Positions 8,309 to 15,952 of a DNA stretch of 36,394 nucleotides are shown one piece after another. The notes under the pieces are model-generated. The model did not search any database. It had not been told where the DNA came from and saw nothing but the letters and a program-made list of their open reading frames with translations. Within the stretch, counting starts at the first letter, position 1. Each line of letters starts with the position of its first letter. The position numbers were made by a program, and so were the translations under genes. Source of the DNA: Prevotella sp. (GTDB taxonomy: Bacteria > Bacteroidota > Bacteroidia > Bacteroidales > Bacteroidaceae); contig JAHHQW010000022.1 of assembly GCA_020026195.1 (NCBI GenBank), forward strand, positions 1 through 36,394. The letters run 5' to 3'.

Positions 8309-10003
8309 ATGAAAAAGATTTTTTATTCTATGTTTGCGCTCATAATGGCGCTTTCATTTGCAAGCTGCGAGGATGTTCCCGCTCCTTACGATGATCCTGC
8401 AAATTCCGGCAACGGAGGACTGGCAGAAGGTACATACCTCGAAGAGCCCTTCACTGTAGGAAAAGGTAAGTTCGAAGTCATAACTCCCAAAGGACAGGGA
8501 TGGAGAATTGATCACAACGTAATGACAGCTTCTGGATACGATTTCGATTCCAGAACAACTATAGAGACAGAGACATATCTTGTATCTCCCGCTTTTGACC
8601 TTTCTAAGAGCGAAGGTGCATTCATCTCGTTCAAGTACATCAACATGTACGTTACTCCCGAAGCTAACTTCAAGGTTCTTATCTCTGACAAGTTCACAGG
8701 CGACCCTGTTACAACAGAATGGAAAGACCTGAGCATCAAGTGGGAAGAATCAGCAATCAAGGATTTCGACACATACTTTAACTACAGCAAGAACATTCCT
8801 GCCGAATATATCGGTAAGAAAGACATTGTGTTAGCATTCGGATTCAAGTGTTCTTCAGTTAAGTCTTCTACATTCAAGATTAAAAACCTTATCGTCAAGG
8901 ATGGTGTAGCAGAAGAGAATCCTGGTGGTGACGATCCCGTTGTTCCTGGCAGCGACGTACTGAAACCCGTTAATGGTAAGTTCATCAGCGAAACATTCGG
9001 CAACAGCTTCGGTGTATTCAGCGTAAGCCACGTTTCAGGTACACCCTGGATCATAGACTTCCACACAGCAAAGGCTTCTGGTTACGACAACCAGACAAAG
9101 GAGACAACAGCTTCTAACAGCTACCTCGTTTCTAAGCCAATGGATATGACTAACACTAAGGAAGCAAGCATCAACTTTGACTATCTTCTGAAATATATTA
9201 CATTCAATGACGTTCCAGTAGAAGGTGTTAAGAATGAAGTTCTCGTAACAGACAACTTCACAGGCGATCCGGCAACAACACAGTGGACTGTTCTCAATGG
9301 CGAACTCAAGGAATACAAGGGTAAGGACTGGACAACATTCTACAAGTACGACACTGACATTCCTGCTCAGTTCATGGGCAAGGGCAAGGTATATGTAGCT
9401 CTGCACTACGTATGTGCTGAGAAATCTGGTACATGGGAAGTTAAGAACCTCAATGTTGTTGAAGGCAAGGCCGGACAGGGCGGCGGCGGTGACGAACCGG
9501 GCTCTGACATTCCCGACGTAGGTGACACTACAACTCCCAACGGTGACTTCGAGACATGGGTAAGCGGCGAACCTAACAACTGGAACGGTCCTGCAAGCAA
9601 GGCTAACCTTTTCCAGAGCAAAGATGCACACAGCGGCAAGTTCTCTGTTCAGGTTGGCGGTAACACTGACGGTAACATGCGTCTTGGTTACAAACTTCTC
9701 AACCTCAAGGCAGGTCACTACGTAATGAAGTTCTGGACAAAGGCCGTAACAGCAGAAGGCGGTTCAGCACGTGCAGGATACGTAAAACTTACAAACGGCA
9801 AGCCTACAGGTGGTAACGACTACATCTACGGTGATTACATCAACGACCTTAAGAAAGACGTATGGACAGAAGTTACATACGAATTCGACATTGATGCCGA
9901 CGGCGAGTACACAGTAGTTGTAATGAACGCTAAACGTCCGGGTAAAGACATCCTCGTTGATGACTTTACATTAGAATATAACGGAGAGTTTATCATCAAA
10001 TAA
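8309..10003 (+). CDS. Surface lipoprotein with two choice-of-anchor-J-like repeats
   Basis: The 564-aa lipoprotein has lipobox FASC followed by EDVPAPYDDP, an acidic surface-export-like start. Two tandem homologous modules follow (about residues 45-200 and 220-395). Each has TASGYD/KASGYD, TYLVSP/SYLVSK, FTGDP, a TYFNYS/TFYKYD strand and a closing VKNL-type strand, resembling the choice-of-anchor-J (jelly-roll) fold. They are joined by Gly/Asp/Pro linkers. A third, different beta-sandwich module (about 415-560, NGDFETW to VDDFTLEY) resembles a carbohydrate-binding-type domain. There is no catalytic motif, so the likely role is ligand binding at the cell surface next to the receptor. It is the last gene of the receptor transcript. 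Confidence 0.72.
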   Translation: MKKIFYSMFALIMALSFASCEDVPAPYDDPANSGNGGLAEGTYLEEPFTVGKGKFEVITPKGQGWRIDHNVMTASGYDFDSRTTIETETYLVSPAFDLSKSEGAFISFKYINMYVTPEANFKVLISDKFTGDPVTTEWKDLSIKWEESAIKDFDTYFNYSKNIPAEYIGKKDIVLAFGFKCSSVKSSTFKIKNLIVKDGVAEENPGGDDPVVPGSDVLKPVNGKFISETFGNSFGVFSVSHVSGTPWIIDFHTAKASGYDNQTKETTASNSYLVSKPMDMTNTKEASINFDYLLKYITFNDVPVEGVKNEVLVTDNFTGDPATTQWTVLNGELKEYKGKDWTTFYKYDTDIPAQFMGKGKVYVALHYVCAEKSGTWEVKNLNVVEGKAGQGGGGDEPGSDIPDVGDTTTPNGDFETWVSGEPNNWNGPASKANLFQSKDAHSGKFSVQVGGNTDGNMRLGYKLLNLKAGHYVMKFWTKAVTAEGGSARAGYVKLTNGKPTGGNDYIYGDYINDLKKDVWTEVTYEFDIDADGEYTVVVMNAKRPGKDILVDDFTLEYNGEFIIK

Positions 10004-10023
10004 TCAACTATTTGAATAAAATA

Positions 10024-10055
10024 TTTGGAAGGGAGCAGAATTATTCGTAATTTTG
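10024..10055 (+). promoter_or_regulatory. Promoter of rpmE2
   Basis: TTTG (10024-10027), 20 bases, then TAATTTTG (10048-10055) is an exact match to the Bacteroidota housekeeping promoter. It shows that L31B has its own start and is not simply the end of the receptor operon. Confidence 0.8.
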
Positions 10056-10111
10056 CACCCTAACTTATAGTAAGTAAGACAAATATTAATATTAAACAAT
10101 AATAAAACAAA

Positions 10112-10366
10112 ATGAAAAAAGGTATTCATCCCGAAGACTATCGCCCCGTCGTATTTAAGGATATGTCCAACGGCGATATGTTCCTTACTCGTTCTACATG
10201 CAAGACTAAAGAGACAGTAGAATTTGAAGGCGAAACTTACCCAGTGGTAAAAGTGGAAATTTCTAGCTCATCACACCCGTTCTATACAGGTAAGACAAAG
10301 CTTGTTGATACAGCAGGTCGCGTTGACAAGTTCTTGAGCAGATACGGAAGAGCTAAGAAGAAATAA
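10112..10366 (+). CDS. rpmE2: 50S ribosomal protein L31, type B
   Basis: The 84-aa protein begins MKKGIHPEDYRPVVFKDMSNGD, with SSHPFYTGKTKLVDTAGRVDKF downstream, characteristic of type B L31. It lacks the zinc-binding CxxC pair of the type A protein (a single Cys at 31), so it is the zinc-independent form. It sits at the large-subunit central protuberance. In some bacteria type B replaces type A under zinc limitation; in Bacteroidota it is commonly the main copy. Its place between two parts of a putative scavenging locus seems incidental, as it has its own promoter and a following hairpin. Confidence 0.95.
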   Translation: MKKGIHPEDYRPVVFKDMSNGDMFLTRSTCKTKETVEFEGETYPVVKVEISSSSHPFYTGKTKLVDTAGRVDKFLSRYGRAKKK

Positions 10367-10391
10367 TATATTTCATCGAAAGATTTTTTTA

Positions 10392-10435
10392 TTAATGCGT
10401 TTAAACGTAGTTGCATATACGTTTAAGCGCATTAA
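10392..10435. repeat. 18-bp hairpin between rpmE2 and the NUC1 gene
   Basis: TTAATGCGTTTAAACGTA (10392-10409) pairs with TACGTTTAAGCGCATTAA (10418-10435) over 18 positions, with one T/G wobble and an 8-base loop. A T-run precedes it (10384-10390) and no T-run follows, so it is not a classical plus-strand terminator. It may protect the 3' end of rpmE2 mRNA or act as a weak terminator; no promoter match was found between it and the NUC1 gene. Confidence 0.6.
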
Positions 10436-10459
10436 AATTATATATAGGTTTTAATTTTA

Positions 10460-11362
10460 ATGAGGTACATAAAGATTTTTACAGTCGTACTTACCTTATC
10501 AACATTATTTTGTTCATGCAGCAGCGATGATGATAACAATAATACGACAGAATCATCCAACAAAAATAAGAATATCGTTACAAGTAATCCCCATGTCACA
10601 CGTCTCGAATTTCCAAAAGTAAAGGACGACGACATGAACCTCGTACTTACAAGCGGTACTCCTGACTATGGCGTTACACTGAGCGTCGAATGGGATTGCA
10701 GAAAGAAATCACAGCGCTGGACCTGCTACAGCATGTATGCAAAGAATGCTGTTAAGAACTGGAACAGATCAAACTGGGAAAATACAGAATGGGGAGGAGA
10801 CCCCTTCCAGGAAGACAAGAGAATTCCTTCACAGTATCGCACCACACTCGACCAATACCGCGGCAGCGGATATAACCGCGGACATATTTGCGCATCAGAA
10901 GACCGCGTTTACAGCAAGGATGCCAACGAACAGACATTCTACCTTTCAAACATTCAGCCGCAGTCTTACAAGTTCAATGTCGGCATCTGGGTAGAGATGG
11001 AATTTAAATTAAGAGAATGGAACCGTAATGACTTCCGCGACACCCTTTATGTGTGCAAGGGCGGAACAATCGACCGCGAGGAACAAATAATAAAACGTAC
11101 CAGCAAAGGTCTCATCGTTCCTAAATATTATTATATGGCTATCCTTTGTAAGAACAAGAAGAAGGGTAACGACGGCTACAAGGCGCTTGCTTTCTGGGTT
11201 AAACACGACGGAAACATAGACAAGCATCAGCCATTAAAGAACTTCGTAATTTCAATCGACGAGCTGGAGAAGAAGACAGGTATAGACTTCTTCTGCAACC
11301 TCCCCGATAACATAGAGGAGAAGGTTGAATCTAAGACGATAACAAGTCTGTGGGGTTTGTAA
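10460..11362 (+). CDS. DNA/RNA non-specific endonuclease lipoprotein (NUC1 type)
   Basis: The 300-aa protein has a lipoprotein signal peptide ending LFCSC; the Cys at 20 is followed by SSDDDNNN, very like the surface-export signal of Bacteroidota. The beta-beta-alpha-metal nuclease signature YNRGHICASEDR is at about 138-149 (catalytic His 142, with the usual Asp of DRGH replaced by Asn), and the Mg-binding Asn lies in LSNIQPQ (about 164). The family cuts DNA and RNA without sequence preference. The predicted place is the outer face of the cell, next to a receptor operon and a second nuclease gene. Terminators for this gene and groL lie back to back downstream. Confidence 0.9.
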   Translation: MRYIKIFTVVLTLSTLFCSCSSDDDNNNTTESSNKNKNIVTSNPHVTRLEFPKVKDDDMNLVLTSGTPDYGVTLSVEWDCRKKSQRWTCYSMYAKNAVKNWNRSNWENTEWGGDPFQEDKRIPSQYRTTLDQYRGSGYNRGHICASEDRVYSKDANEQTFYLSNIQPQSYKFNVGIWVEMEFKLREWNRNDFRDTLYVCKGGTIDREEQIIKRTSKGLIVPKYYYMAILCKNKKKGNDGYKALAFWVKHDGNIDKHQPLKNFVISIDELEKKTGIDFFCNLPDNIEEKVESKTITSLWGL

Positions 11363-11390
11363 AATAAACTCTGCATTCCATCATAAGACT

Positions 11391-11424
11391 AAAAAACTTC
11401 CGATAAAACTTCGGAAGTTTTTTT
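11391..11424 (+). terminator. Terminator after the NUC1 gene
   Basis: ACTTCCGA pairs with TTCGGAAGT around a short TAAAAC-type loop, flanked by an A-run before and a T-run after (11417-11424). It can act in both directions but fits the end of the plus-strand gene. Confidence 0.85.
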
Positions 11425-11455
11425 ATGCAACTACAACAAATACGGAATAACAAAT

Positions 11456-11491
11456 AAAAAGGTCGAACTGCACCAAGCAGTCCGACCTTTT
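11456..11491 (-). terminator. Terminator after groL
   Basis: GGTCGAACTGC (11461-11471) pairs with GCAGTCCGACC (11477-11487) over 11 positions with one wobble; the A-run 11456-11460 gives the U-tract on the minus strand. It lies about 40 bases beyond the groL stop. Confidence 0.85.
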
Positions 11492-11530
11492 GTCTATTTC
11501 TGTATTAATTAATCACTTATGTGTCAATGA

Positions 11531-13165
11531 TTACATCATGCCGCCCATTCCGGGGTTTGCACCCATAGAAGGAAGTTTGATGTCGTCCTCAGGTTTTTCA
11601 ACGATGAGGCATTCTGTTGTCAGGAACATACCTGCAATAGAAGCAGCGTTCTCAAGAGCAACACGTGATACCTTAGCAGGATCAATGATTCCGGCCTTAC
11701 GCATATCTTCGTATGTGCTTGTGCGAGCATTGTAACCGAAGTCACCCTTACCCTCACGAACCTTCTGAACAACTACGGCACCCTCTTCGCCTGCGTTCTT
11801 AACAATCTGGCGGAGCGGTTCCTCGATTGCGCGACGAACGATGTTGATACCTGTCTGTTCGTCAGCATTTACACCCTTCAGACCTTCGATGGCTGAAAGA
11901 GCACGGATATATGTTGTACCACCACCGGCAACAACACCCTCTTCCATAGCTGCACGTGTTGCGCAGAGAGCATCGTCTACACGGTCTTTCTTTTCCTTCA
12001 TTTCAACTTCGCTGTTAGCACCTACATGAAGTACAGCAACGCCACCTGCGAGTTTAGCAAGACGTTCCTGCAGTTTCTCCTTGTCATAGCTGCTTGTAGT
12101 GTTCTCCATCTCGCCCTTAATCTGTGCGATACGGTCAGCGATGAGCTGCTTGTCACCTGCACCACCTACGATTGTAGTGTTGTCCTTAGAGATAACAGCC
12201 TTTTCACAAGTTCCGAGCATTTCGAGAGTTGCTTCAGAAAGTTTCAGACCCTTATCCTCTGAAATTACTACACCGTGAGTAAGGATAGCAAGGTCTTCGA
12301 GCATTGCCTTACGACGATCGCCGAAGCCAGGAGCCTTAACAGCACAAATCTTGAGGTTAGCACGCAGACGGTTTACAACCAATGCTGTCAGAGCCTCTGA
12401 ATCTACATCTTCGGCAACAACCAGCAAGGGGCGTCCGCTTTCTGCTGCGGGCTGCAGGATAGGTAAGAAATCCTTCAGGCTGCTTATCTTCTTGTCGTAG
12501 ATAAGGATATAAGGATTCTCCATCTCGCATTCCATCTTCTCAGCGTTTGTTACGAAATATCCGCTCAGGTAACCTCTGTCGAACTGCATACCTTCAACAA
12601 CGTCGATGTATGTGTCACGGCTCTTGCTTTCCTCAATTGTGATTACACCGTCCTTAGAAATCTTACGCATTGCGTCAGCAAGCAGTTTACCGATTTCAGG
12701 GTCGTTGTTAGCACTTACAGTAGCAACCTGCTCAATCTTATCGTAGTTGTCGTCTACCTGTTCTGCGTTGTTCTTAATAAACTCAACGACAGCCTTTACA
12801 GCCTTGTCGATACCACGTTTGAGGTCCATAGGATTAGCACCTGCTGTTACGTTCTTCAGACCAACGTTTACTATAGCCTGTGCAAGGATTGTAGCTGTTG
12901 TAGTACCGTCACCTGCATCGTCGCCAGTCTTGCTTGCAACACTCTTAACGAGCTGTGCACCTGTGTTCTCGAACTTATCAGAGAGTTCGATTTCCTTAGC
13001 TACTGTCACACCGTCCTTTGTAATCTGAGGAGCACCGAATTTCTTTTCGATAATTACGTTACGTCCCTTCGGACCGAGTGTTACTTTCACTGCATCTGCC
13101 AGCTGGTCTACACCTTTCTTAAGAAGGTCGCGGGCATCCATATCAAACTTTATATCTTTTGCCAT
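11531..13165 (-). CDS. groL: Chaperonin GroEL
   Basis: The 544-aa chaperonin subunit assembles into a double heptameric ring that folds proteins with GroES and ATP in the cytoplasm. Visible signatures are KVTLGPKGRNV near residue 30, the ATP-site run GDGTTTATILA at about 86-96 and the C-terminal GMGGMM tail. Length is normal and the frame intact. It is the second gene of groES-groL (39-base gap). No CIRCE element is upstream; the promoter instead has a TGNCA palindrome shared with htrA. Confidence 0.98.
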   Translation of the reverse strand: MAKDIKFDMDARDLLKKGVDQLADAVKVTLGPKGRNVIIEKKFGAPQITKDGVTVAKEIELSDKFENTGAQLVKSVASKTGDDAGDGTTTATILAQAIVNVGLKNVTAGANPMDLKRGIDKAVKAVVEFIKNNAEQVDDNYDKIEQVATVSANNDPEIGKLLADAMRKISKDGVITIEESKSRDTYIDVVEGMQFDRGYLSGYFVTNAEKMECEMENPYILIYDKKISSLKDFLPILQPAAESGRPLLVVAEDVDSEALTALVVNRLRANLKICAVKAPGFGDRRKAMLEDLAILTHGVVISEDKGLKLSEATLEMLGTCEKAVISKDNTTIVGGAGDKQLIADRIAQIKGEMENTTSSYDKEKLQERLAKLAGGVAVLHVGANSEVEMKEKKDRVDDALCATRAAMEEGVVAGGGTTYIRALSAIEGLKGVNADEQTGINIVRRAIEEPLRQIVKNAGEEGAVVVQKVREGKGDFGYNARTSTYEDMRKAGIIDPAKVSRVALENAASIAGMFLTTECLIVEKPEDDIKLPSMGANPGMGGMM

Positions 13166-13204
13166 GATTTTAAATCTTTTAAATTGTTGTTGTAAAACTC
13201 TCGA

Positions 13205-13477
13205 TTATTTATCGATTCTTGCGAGAACATCGCTCTGACGCATCATAAGATACTTAGTACCTTCGAATTCGAGTTCGTTACCTGAATATTTTCCGTAAAG
13301 AACCTCGTCGCCTTCTTTAAGAATCATTTCTTCGTCCTTTGTACCGTTACCTACTGCAACGATTGTACCGTGTAAAGGTTTCTCTTTTGCTGTGTCGGGG
13401 ATGATGATACCGCCGATTTTCTCTTCTGCAGGAGCTGGAAGTACCAGAACTCTGTCTGCTAATGGTTTAATATTCAT
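13205..13477 (-). CDS. groS: Co-chaperonin GroES
   Basis: The 90-aa cap subunit of GroEL begins MNIKPLADRVLVLPAP, the canonical opening, and contains the mobile-loop region EEKIGGIIIPDTAKEKP (about 18-34) and a KEGDEVLYGKYSG segment. It is first in the two-gene chaperonin operon, with about 50 bases of leader from the predicted -7 element. Confidence 0.97.
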   Translation of the reverse strand: MNIKPLADRVLVLPAPAEEKIGGIIIPDTAKEKPLHGTIVAVGNGTKDEEMILKEGDEVLYGKYSGNELEFEGTKYLMMRQSDVLARIDK

Positions 13478-13526
13478 ATCTTTTATGTTTTTAAGCTTCT
13501 ACCCTCATTACATACATAAAGTGTGC

Positions 13527-13567
13527 CAAAGTAAAAATAACATCTGTGCCGGGCTGTCATTTGGCAG
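13527..13567 (-). promoter_or_regulatory. groES promoter with TGNCA palindrome at the -33 position
   Basis: On the minus strand TTACTTTG (13534 to 13527) is the -7 element. No TTTG is at the expected -33 place. Instead CTGTCA-TT-TGGCAG (13554-13567, plus-strand reading) sits there, 19 bases from the -7 box. The same kind of palindrome occupies the same place in the htrA promoter (18-base spacing). This suggests a stress activator or alternative sigma recognition, which is inference. Confidence 0.6.
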
Positions 13568-13572
13568 AGTCA

Positions 13573-13841
13573 TGACAGAAGTATGACATTTTTGCGCCAT
13601 ATTTTACATCTTATTATATTATAAACATTTTGAAACATACTATAACTGTAATTACAGCATAGGTAACCTGTTTTTACAGCACTTTTATCTCAGACTGATG
13701 CCGCACTGCGTAATTTTGTCAGATGACACGATAAAACTGTCATGGCAAGGCAAGAAGGAATCGTAACGTTATGAAAGAAAAAAACAGATAAACCTCAGAA
13801 ACAAATGATACCAGAGTTTTTTCAATGTAAAATTAAGTTAT
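13573..13841. promoter_or_regulatory. Upstream groES region with more TGNCA half-sites
   Basis: No gene is seen here. Further TGNCA elements occur at 13573-13577 and 13584-13588, then as the palindrome TGTCA-GA-TGACA (13717-13728) and as TGTCA-TGGCA (13738-13747). Together with the promoter copy this makes eight TGNCA sites within 200 bases. They may be auxiliary binding sites for the same regulator. Confidence 0.35.
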
Positions 13842-13870
13842 CTTACAAACAAACATCCTTTGTTTGTAAG
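13842..13870. repeat. Perfect 12-bp inverted repeat in the groES-trxB gap
   Basis: CTTACAAACAAA (13842-13853) and TTTGTTTGTAAG (13859-13870) are perfect complements around a 5-base loop (CATCC). There is no T-run, and no gene end lies nearby: groES points away and trxB ends 180 bases further right. The remaining sequence to 13969 shows nothing I can name. Confidence 0.6.
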
Positions 13871-13969
13871 TTAGTACACGAGAACCAGCAAACTATCTCA
13901 CGTAATGCTGTTCGTTAACACACGTATGTTTACTTCTGAAATGTTACGCATAGACATACGGTAATAAAA

Positions 13970-14014
13970 GGCAAAAAATATACGGATGCAGAAACAATCA
14001 TGTTCTGCACCCGT
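13970..14014 (-). terminator. Terminator after trxB
   Basis: ACGGATGCAGAA (13982-13993) pairs with TTCTGCACCCGT (14003-14014), one wobble, and the A-run just left of it (13974-13979) gives a U-tract on the minus strand. It lies 34 bases beyond the trxB stop. Confidence 0.8.
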
Positions 14015-14047
14015 AAAAAACTGAATATCAATATATTTCAGATGTTG

Positions 14048-14995
14048 TTATTTTCCCTGTGCGAGAAGGAAACGTTCTGCCTCAATGGCAGCCTTACATC
14101 CTGAACCAGCAGCTGTAATAGCCTGGCGGTATGTAGGATCGGCAACGTCACCGGCTGCGAACACTCCGGGAATCTTTGTCTTAGGAGTACCGTCGATAGT
14201 CTTGATGTAACCAACTTCGTCGGTATCAAGCCACTTTGCAAATACGTCAGAGTTAGGCTTGTGACCAATTGCGAGGAAGAATCCGTCAATTGCGATGTCA
14301 CGCTTCTCTTCGTCAGCCTCACCCTTGCGATATACAAGGTGTGCACCCTCAACGCCGTCCTGTCCGAACAGACCGAGTGTATTGTGTTCGAAGAGTATTT
14401 CGATGTTCTCTGTGCTCTTTACACGCTCCTGCATAACCTTAGATGCACGGAGGAAAGGCTTTCTTACGATGAGGTAAACTTTCTTTGCAAGACCTGCAAG
14501 ATAAAGTGCATCCTCACAAGCTGTATCGCCACCACCTACAACGGCTACGGTCTTCTTGCGGTAGAAGAAGCCATCGCATGTAGCACATGCAGAAACACCC
14601 ATGCCTCTGTACTTTTCTTCGTCGGGAAGACCAAGATACTTGGCAGAAGCACCTGTTGCGATGATTACTGTATCAGCTTCGATTTCGTCGCCCTCGTCTG
14701 TCTTACACTTATAAGGAGCTGCGCTGAAGTCGCATTCTGTAATAATTCCGTCGCGGATATCTGCGCCGAAACGTTCTGCCTGTTCGCGCATATCCATCAT
14801 CATCTGGTTGCCGTCTACACCCTGGGGATAACCGGGGAAGTTTTCAACTTCTGTTGTCTGTGTAAGCTGACCGCCAGTCTGCATACCGCAGTACTCTATA
14901 GGTTTGAGGTTAGCTCTTGATGCATAGATGGCTGATGTGTAACCAGCAGGACCACTACCGATGATGAGACATTTTGTCTTTATTTTCTGACCCAT
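14048..14995 (-). CDS. trxB: Thioredoxin-disulfide reductase
   Basis: The 315-aa FAD- and NADPH-dependent enzyme keeps thioredoxin reduced in the cytoplasm. The N-terminal FAD site is IIGSGPAGYTSA (11-22), the redox pair is CATC (137-140), the NADPH site is VVGGGDTACEDA (152-163) and the C-terminal FAD motif is GVFAAGDVAD. Length is normal. It appears to be a single-gene transcript: its promoter (-7 box TACATTTG on the minus strand, complement of 15037-15044) begins just downstream of the ribE terminator, and its own terminator follows. Confidence 0.96.
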   Translation of the reverse strand: MGQKIKTKCLIIGSGPAGYTSAIYASRANLKPIEYCGMQTGGQLTQTTEVENFPGYPQGVDGNQMMMDMREQAERFGADIRDGIITECDFSAAPYKCKTDEGDEIEADTVIIATGASAKYLGLPDEEKYRGMGVSACATCDGFFYRKKTVAVVGGGDTACEDALYLAGLAKKVYLIVRKPFLRASKVMQERVKSTENIEILFEHNTLGLFGQDGVEGAHLVYRKGEADEEKRDIAIDGFFLAIGHKPNSDVFAKWLDTDEVGYIKTIDGTPKTKIPGVFAAGDVADPTYRQAITAAGSGCKAAIEAERFLLAQGK

Positions 14996-15036
14996 GATAA
15001 ATATGTTTTTAATTGTGTTTTCTAATTTTTACGCTG

Positions 15037-15044
15037 CAAATGTA
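15037..15044 (-). promoter_or_regulatory. trxB promoter -7 element
   Basis: Minus-strand TACATTTG followed by C matches TAnnTTTG exactly. It lies about 42 bases upstream of the start codon. The upstream half of the promoter falls inside the ribE terminator hairpin, and no clear TTTG is seen at -33. Confidence 0.6.
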
Positions 15045-15045
15045 A

Positions 15046-15108
15046 CAAAAAATAGCGATACAACCTAATCTTAAGTATTGAAACTTACGATATTGGATGT
15101 ATCGCTAT
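15046..15108 (-). terminator. Terminator after ribE
   Basis: ATAGCGATACA (15052-15062) and TGTATCGCTAT (15098-15108) are perfect complements and extend by CC/GG after one mismatch; the A-run 15047-15052 gives a U-tract on the minus strand. The long loop (about 35 bases) contains a smaller hairpin (AAGT/ACTT). The structure overlaps the upstream part of the trxB promoter. Confidence 0.8.
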
Positions 15109-15131
15109 CATGTGTCCGTACGTGTAATATT

Positions 15132-15737
15132 TTATTCGCCCAATTCCTTGAGACGTGCTATATATTTGCCTAATATATCAAATTCGATGTTTACTTTACC
15201 GCCTTCCTTTATGTCACAGAAGTTTGTATGTTCTATGGTGTACGGTATTATTGCCACCGTAAACTCATCGCGCGTAGGGTTGCACACTGTAAGCGACACT
15301 CCGTTAACAGTTACGCTGCCCTTGTCTACAGTGAAATAGCCACGGCGTGCCATCTCCTTGTCAAAAGCATACTTAAAGGTAAAGTAACGGCTTCCGTCTG
15401 CATCTTTTATACCGATACATTCAGCAGTACCGTCCACGTGTCCCTGAACGATATGTCCGTCAAGGCGTCCGTTCATAATCATCGAACGTTCGATGTTCAC
15501 CCTGTCACCTTCTTTCAGGCATCCGAGATTACTTCTGTCAAGGGTTTCCTTCATGGCCGTAACCGTATAGCATCTGCCTTCTATGGCAACCACGGTAAGA
15601 CATACGCCGTTATGCGATACGCTCTGGTCTATTTTCAGCTCATCGGTGAAAGAGCACTCAAGCGTAAAGTCCACATTTTCTCTATCTCTCTTAACGGCCC
15701 TTACGACGGCCATTTCTTCTACTATACCCGAGAACAT
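15132..15737 (-). CDS. ribE: Riboflavin synthase, alpha chain
   Basis: Converts two molecules of 6,7-dimethyl-8-ribityllumazine to riboflavin plus a pyrimidine product. The 201-aa protein has the family start MFSGIVEE and two lumazine-binding barrels: the first about 1-97 with SVSHNGVCLTV, the second about 98-190 with GSVTVNGVSLTV. Length is normal and the frame intact. It stands alone, with a clear terminator after it. The 5' side is unusual: a probable structured RNA with its own promoter lies directly upstream. I find no match to the conserved core of the FMN riboswitch there. Confidence 0.95.
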   Translation of the reverse strand: MFSGIVEEMAVVRAVKRDRENVDFTLECSFTDELKIDQSVSHNGVCLTVVAIEGRCYTVTAMKETLDRSNLGCLKEGDRVNIERSMIMNGRLDGHIVQGHVDGTAECIGIKDADGSRYFTFKYAFDKEMARRGYFTVDKGSVTVNGVSLTVCNPTRDEFTVAIIPYTIEHTNFCDIKEGGKVNIEFDILGKYIARLKELGE

Positions 15738-15768
15738 ATTTTGTTATGATGTATTACTGATTATATAT

Positions 15769-15952
15769 AAAAAAGAGGTCGTACCGTCGATGTGATGAAA
15801 ACTCCGAGTGTAAATTATTAGAGAGCTCCCAGTCTTTGTAATCCACCTGCATATAGCATCTCCGAAAAGATTTGTGGCCCGCCATTAACATGAGATGTCG
15901 TCTCGGTTTTTCTGATTTAATTGATGAGTATCCCGATCTGTACGATACGACC
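15769..15952 (-). ncRNA. Candidate structured RNA upstream of ribE
   Basis: The two ends of this segment pair over 11 bases (15942-15952 with 15777-15787, one wobble) and the 3' end runs directly into a U-tract (complement of A-run 15769-15774), so the closing helix doubles as a terminator stem. Inside, CCGAG/CTCGG (15902-15906 with 15804-15808) and CATCTC/GAGATG (15892-15897 with 15857-15862) can nest within it. The 5' strand of the closing helix can also pair locally (GTATC with GATAC), giving a possible switch. A strong promoter precedes it. It may be an independent small RNA of about 180 bases or a regulatory leader of ribE; I cannot assign a known family. Confidence 0.45.

Noticed and set aside
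9035..9718. A 227-codon open frame opposite the choice-of-anchor-J lipoprotein gene.
   Set aside because: The plus-strand gene has a signal peptide, repeats and operon context; the opposite frame has none.
4876..10003. SusC/SusD-type glycan utilization locus.
   Set aside because: The receptor lacks the regulatory domain usual in SusC, the following lipoproteins are not SusD-like, and no glycosidase is present nearby.
13478..13560. CIRCE/HrcA site upstream of groES.
   Set aside because: No TTAGCACTC-N9-GAGTGCTAA or near match is present.
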